Source: Pseudomonadales bacterium
GTDB lineage: Bacteria; Pseudomonadota; Gammaproteobacteria; Pseudomonadales; UBA3067
Reading direction: 5' to 3'
DNA length: 6,446 nucleotides
NCBI GenBank assembly: GCA_016763235.1
Contig: JAESUE010000239.1
Coordinates: forward strand, 1-6,446
The first letter of the stretch is position 1; each line of letters begins with the position of its first letter. The position numbers and the translations under genes are program-made. The notes beneath the pieces are model-generated. The model made no database searches. It was not told where the DNA came from and saw only the letters and a list, made by a program, of their open reading frames with translations. Below, one piece after another: positions 4,425 to 6,446 of the stretch.

Positions 4425-6446
4425 ATGACCGAAGCAACTAAAAGTACAACACTCCAAAAAACAAACCCCAGAAAAATCCTCGTAACGTCTGCTCTGCCCT
4501 ATGCCAACGGGTCCATCCACATGGGCCACCTACTTGAATATATTCAAACGGATATATGGGTACGGTATCAAAAAATGCGCGGTGAGTTATGTACTTACGT
4601 CTGCGCCGATGACGCACATGGCACAGCCATTATGCTCAAGGCCGAGCAAATGGGTATTACGCCTGAAGAGCTCATTGATAACGTCAGCAACGAGCATCAG
4701 GAAGACTTCCGTGACTTCAATATTTCCTTCGATAACTATTACAGCACGCACTCCAAAGAAAACAGAGAGATTTCCTCTGAGATTTATCTGAAAAATCGTG
4801 CAAAGGGCCATATCACCACGCGCACGATTTCCCAGCTGTTTGACCCTGAAAAGCAGCTTTTTCTCGCCGACCGTTTTATTAAAGGAAACTGTCCAAAATG
4901 TGGCGCCGACGACCAGTATGGTGACAATTGCGAAGTGTGCAGTGCAACCTATGACGCCCACGAACTAAAAAACCCCTACTCCACGATTTCAGGCGCGACG
5001 CCAATCGAGAAGGAGTCTGAGCATTACTTTTTCAACCTGCCCGACTTTCAGAACATGCTTGCAGAGTGGATTAAAGCCGGACATCTTCAAGAAGAAGTGT
5101 CTAACAAACTCAACGAATGGTTTGAAGCTGGCTTAAAACCATGGGATATCAGCCGTGACGCCCCCTACTTCGGATTTGAAATCCCTGAAGCACCGGGTAA
5201 ATACTTCTACGTTTGGCTTGATGCCCCCATCGGCTATATGGCGAGTTTCAAAAACCTCTGCGACCGTCGCGATGACCTCGACTTTGACAGCTATTGGGCG
5301 AAAGACAGTGATGCAGAGCTTTACCACTTTATTGGCAAAGATATCATCAACTTTCATGCTTTGTTTTGGCCGGCATTACTGACTGGCGCAGACCTGCGCA
5401 CACCCACCGGGGTTTTTGCCCACGGTTTTCTGACAGTGAACGGTGAAAAAATGTCGAAATCCAGAGGCACCTTCATCAAAGCCAGAACCTATCTCAATCA
5501 CCTCGACCCAGAGTATTTGCGTTATTATTTCGCCGCCAAACTGAATAACCGCGTTAGCGACTTAGATCTTAATTTTGAAGACTTCAGCCAACGAGTAAAT
5601 TCTGACCTCGTAGGAAAACTAGTTAATATTGCCAGTCGTAGCGCAGGCTTTATTAAGAAAAAATTTGACGGCAAGCTTTCCACTAAGATTAGCGAAGTCG
5701 AGCTTATCGAGAAGTTCCAGGATGCGGCAGAGGGTATCGCCAAGCACTATGAGCAACGTGAATTCAGCAAAGCCGTGCGCGAAATCATGTCTCTTGCCGA
5801 TGTAGCTAACCAGTATGTAGACGAGAAAAAACCCTGGGTATTAGCTAAAGAAGAAGGACAAGAGCAAGCTGTACAAGATATTTGTTCCACCGCCATCAAT
5901 ATGTACCGCCTACTCACGCTTTATCTCAAGCCGGTTCTCCCCTTACTCGCAGAAAAAAGCGAACAGTTTCTAAATATCGACGCTTTAAACTGGAGCGATA
6001 AAGACACGCTTCTTACCGCCCACCAAATCAATAAGTTCAAACCACTGATGACACGAATAGAGCAAGAAAGCATAGACGCCATGCTTGCAGAGTCAAAAGC
6101 CGAATCCGAAGCGGCATCAATACTACTCAAACCCCAAAAACCTAAAACCAAAGATACAAGCTCACAGGAAGCGATTGCCCCTGAGATCGAGTTCGATGAC
6201 TTTGCAAAAGTAGACCTACGTGTAGCGCGTATTGTAAAAGCCCAAGCTGTAGAAAAAGCTGACAAACTACTGCAACTTACCCTCGATATTGGTGAAGAAA
6301 AAACTCTCAATGTTTTTGCTGGAATTAAATCAGCCTACAAAGCTGAAGAGCTGGAAGGACGCTTAACCGTAGTGGTCGCAAACCTTAAGCCAAGAAAAAT
6401 GCGTTTTGGAATATACGAAGGCATGGTGCTTGCCACAGGGCCTGGA
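4425..6446 (+). CDS. metG: Methionyl-tRNA synthetase, 3' end missing
   Basis: MetG charges tRNA-Met and initiator tRNA with methionine in the cytoplasm. The reading frame is open for 674 codons to the window edge, without a stop. By comparison with the recalled E. coli ending, about 20 residues are missing. The class I catalytic core shows PYANGSIHMGH at 25-35 (a HIGH signature), the zinc knuckle CPKCGADDQYGDNCEVC at 156-172 with all four cysteines, WLDAPIGYM at 264-272, and an intact KMSKS at 342-346. An anticodon-binding helical domain follows, with REFSKAVREIMSLADVANQY and the DEKKPWVLAKEEG region. A polar linker at about 550-585 leads to the C-terminal dimerising tRNA-binding OB-fold domain from about 587 (IEFDDFAKVDLRVARI, then NLKPRKMRFGIYEG). 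This matches the E. coli architecture closely. The ATG at 4425 lacks a clear Shine-Dalgarno. An in-frame GTG at 4413 is an alternative start, and a stop at 4395 limits anything further upstream. Confidence 0.98.
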   Translation, partial: MTEATKSTTLQKTNPRKILVTSALPYANGSIHMGHLLEYIQTDIWVRYQKMRGELCTYVCADDAHGTAIMLKAEQMGITPEELIDNVSNEHQEDFRDFNISFDNYYSTHSKENREISSEIYLKNRAKGHITTRTISQLFDPEKQLFLADRFIKGNCPKCGADDQYGDNCEVCSATYDAHELKNPYSTISGATPIEKESEHYFFNLPDFQNMLAEWIKAGHLQEEVSNKLNEWFEAGLKPWDISRDAPYFGFEIPEAPGKYFYVWLDAPIGYMASFKNLCDRRDDLDFDSYWAKDSDAELYHFIGKDIINFHALFWPALLTGADLRTPTGVFAHGFLTVNGEKMSKSRGTFIKARTYLNHLDPEYLRYYFAAKLNNRVSDLDLNFEDFSQRVNSDLVGKLVNIASRSAGFIKKKFDGKLSTKISEVELIEKFQDAAEGIAKHYEQREFSKAVREIMSLADVANQYVDEKKPWVLAKEEGQEQAVQDICSTAINMYRLLTLYLKPVLPLLAEKSEQFLNIDALNWSDKDTLLTAHQINKFKPLMTRIEQESIDAMLAESKAESEAASILLKPQKPKTKDTSSQEAIAPEIEFDDFAKVDLRVARIVKAQAVEKADKLLQLTLDIGEEKTLNVFAGIKSAYKAEELEGRLTVVVANLKPRKMRFGIYEGMVLATGPG

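Noticed and set aside
4501..4961. Open frames on both strands inside the first part of metG
   Set aside because: They lie wholly within metG, which has intact catalytic and zinc motifs here. Their translations show no recognisable motif.
5921..6310. Minus-strand open frame of 129 codons rich in Ser and Leu inside metG
   Set aside because: It is antisense to the linker and tRNA-binding domain of metG, has low-complexity serine-rich composition and no ribosome site. It is a typical antisense artefact.
1..6446. Novel defence, mobile or CRISPR system
   Set aside because: No array-like repeats, transposase, integrase, nuclease or toxin-antitoxin motifs were seen. All large genes are housekeeping or small conserved hypotheticals.

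Overview
The window reads as ordinary chromosomal DNA from a gammaproteobacterium, probably a marine Pseudomonas/Cellvibrio-type lineage. The basis is the protein types (a 188-residue Pseudomonas-type Dcd, an E. coli-like MetG with a C-terminal tRNA-binding domain, a 345-residue PurM), the purM-purN-DUF3108 arrangement and the moderate GC content. This lineage call is from recall of protein families, not from a search.

Left part (1-1082): an unrecognised 181-residue lysine- and glutamate-rich protein with a clear coiled coil (25-570, +) begins after a near-perfect Shine-Dalgarno and ends in a palindrome. It converges on a very small gene on the minus strand (641-835) that looks like a DUF6316-type protein. 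A second, bidirectional-looking terminator hairpin overlaps the 3' end of that small gene. About 250 bases without a gene follow, holding candidate promoters for the small gene and for purM.

Middle (1083-3627): an apparent purine-biosynthesis operon on the plus strand. purM (step 5) and purN (step 3) are separated by 95 bases containing a strong imperfect hairpin. The third gene encodes an exported DUF3108-type protein and overlaps purN by four bases (ATGA), so it is probably translationally coupled.

Right part (3718-6446): dcd (dCTP deaminase) lies on the minus strand, convergent with the purine operon. It is divergent from metG (methionyl-tRNA synthetase), which runs off the right edge with about 20 residues missing. 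The 140-base dcd-metG interval carries a plausible sigma70 promoter for each gene. The mrp/apbC gene that I recall between dcd and metG in Pseudomonas is absent here.

The genes are mostly housekeeping nucleotide and translation functions. I see no mobile element, CRISPR array, tRNA, rRNA or recognisable defence or secretion system. The items most worth a second look are the purM-purN hairpin, the RNA structures bracketing the small minus-strand gene, and the unassigned coiled-coil protein.
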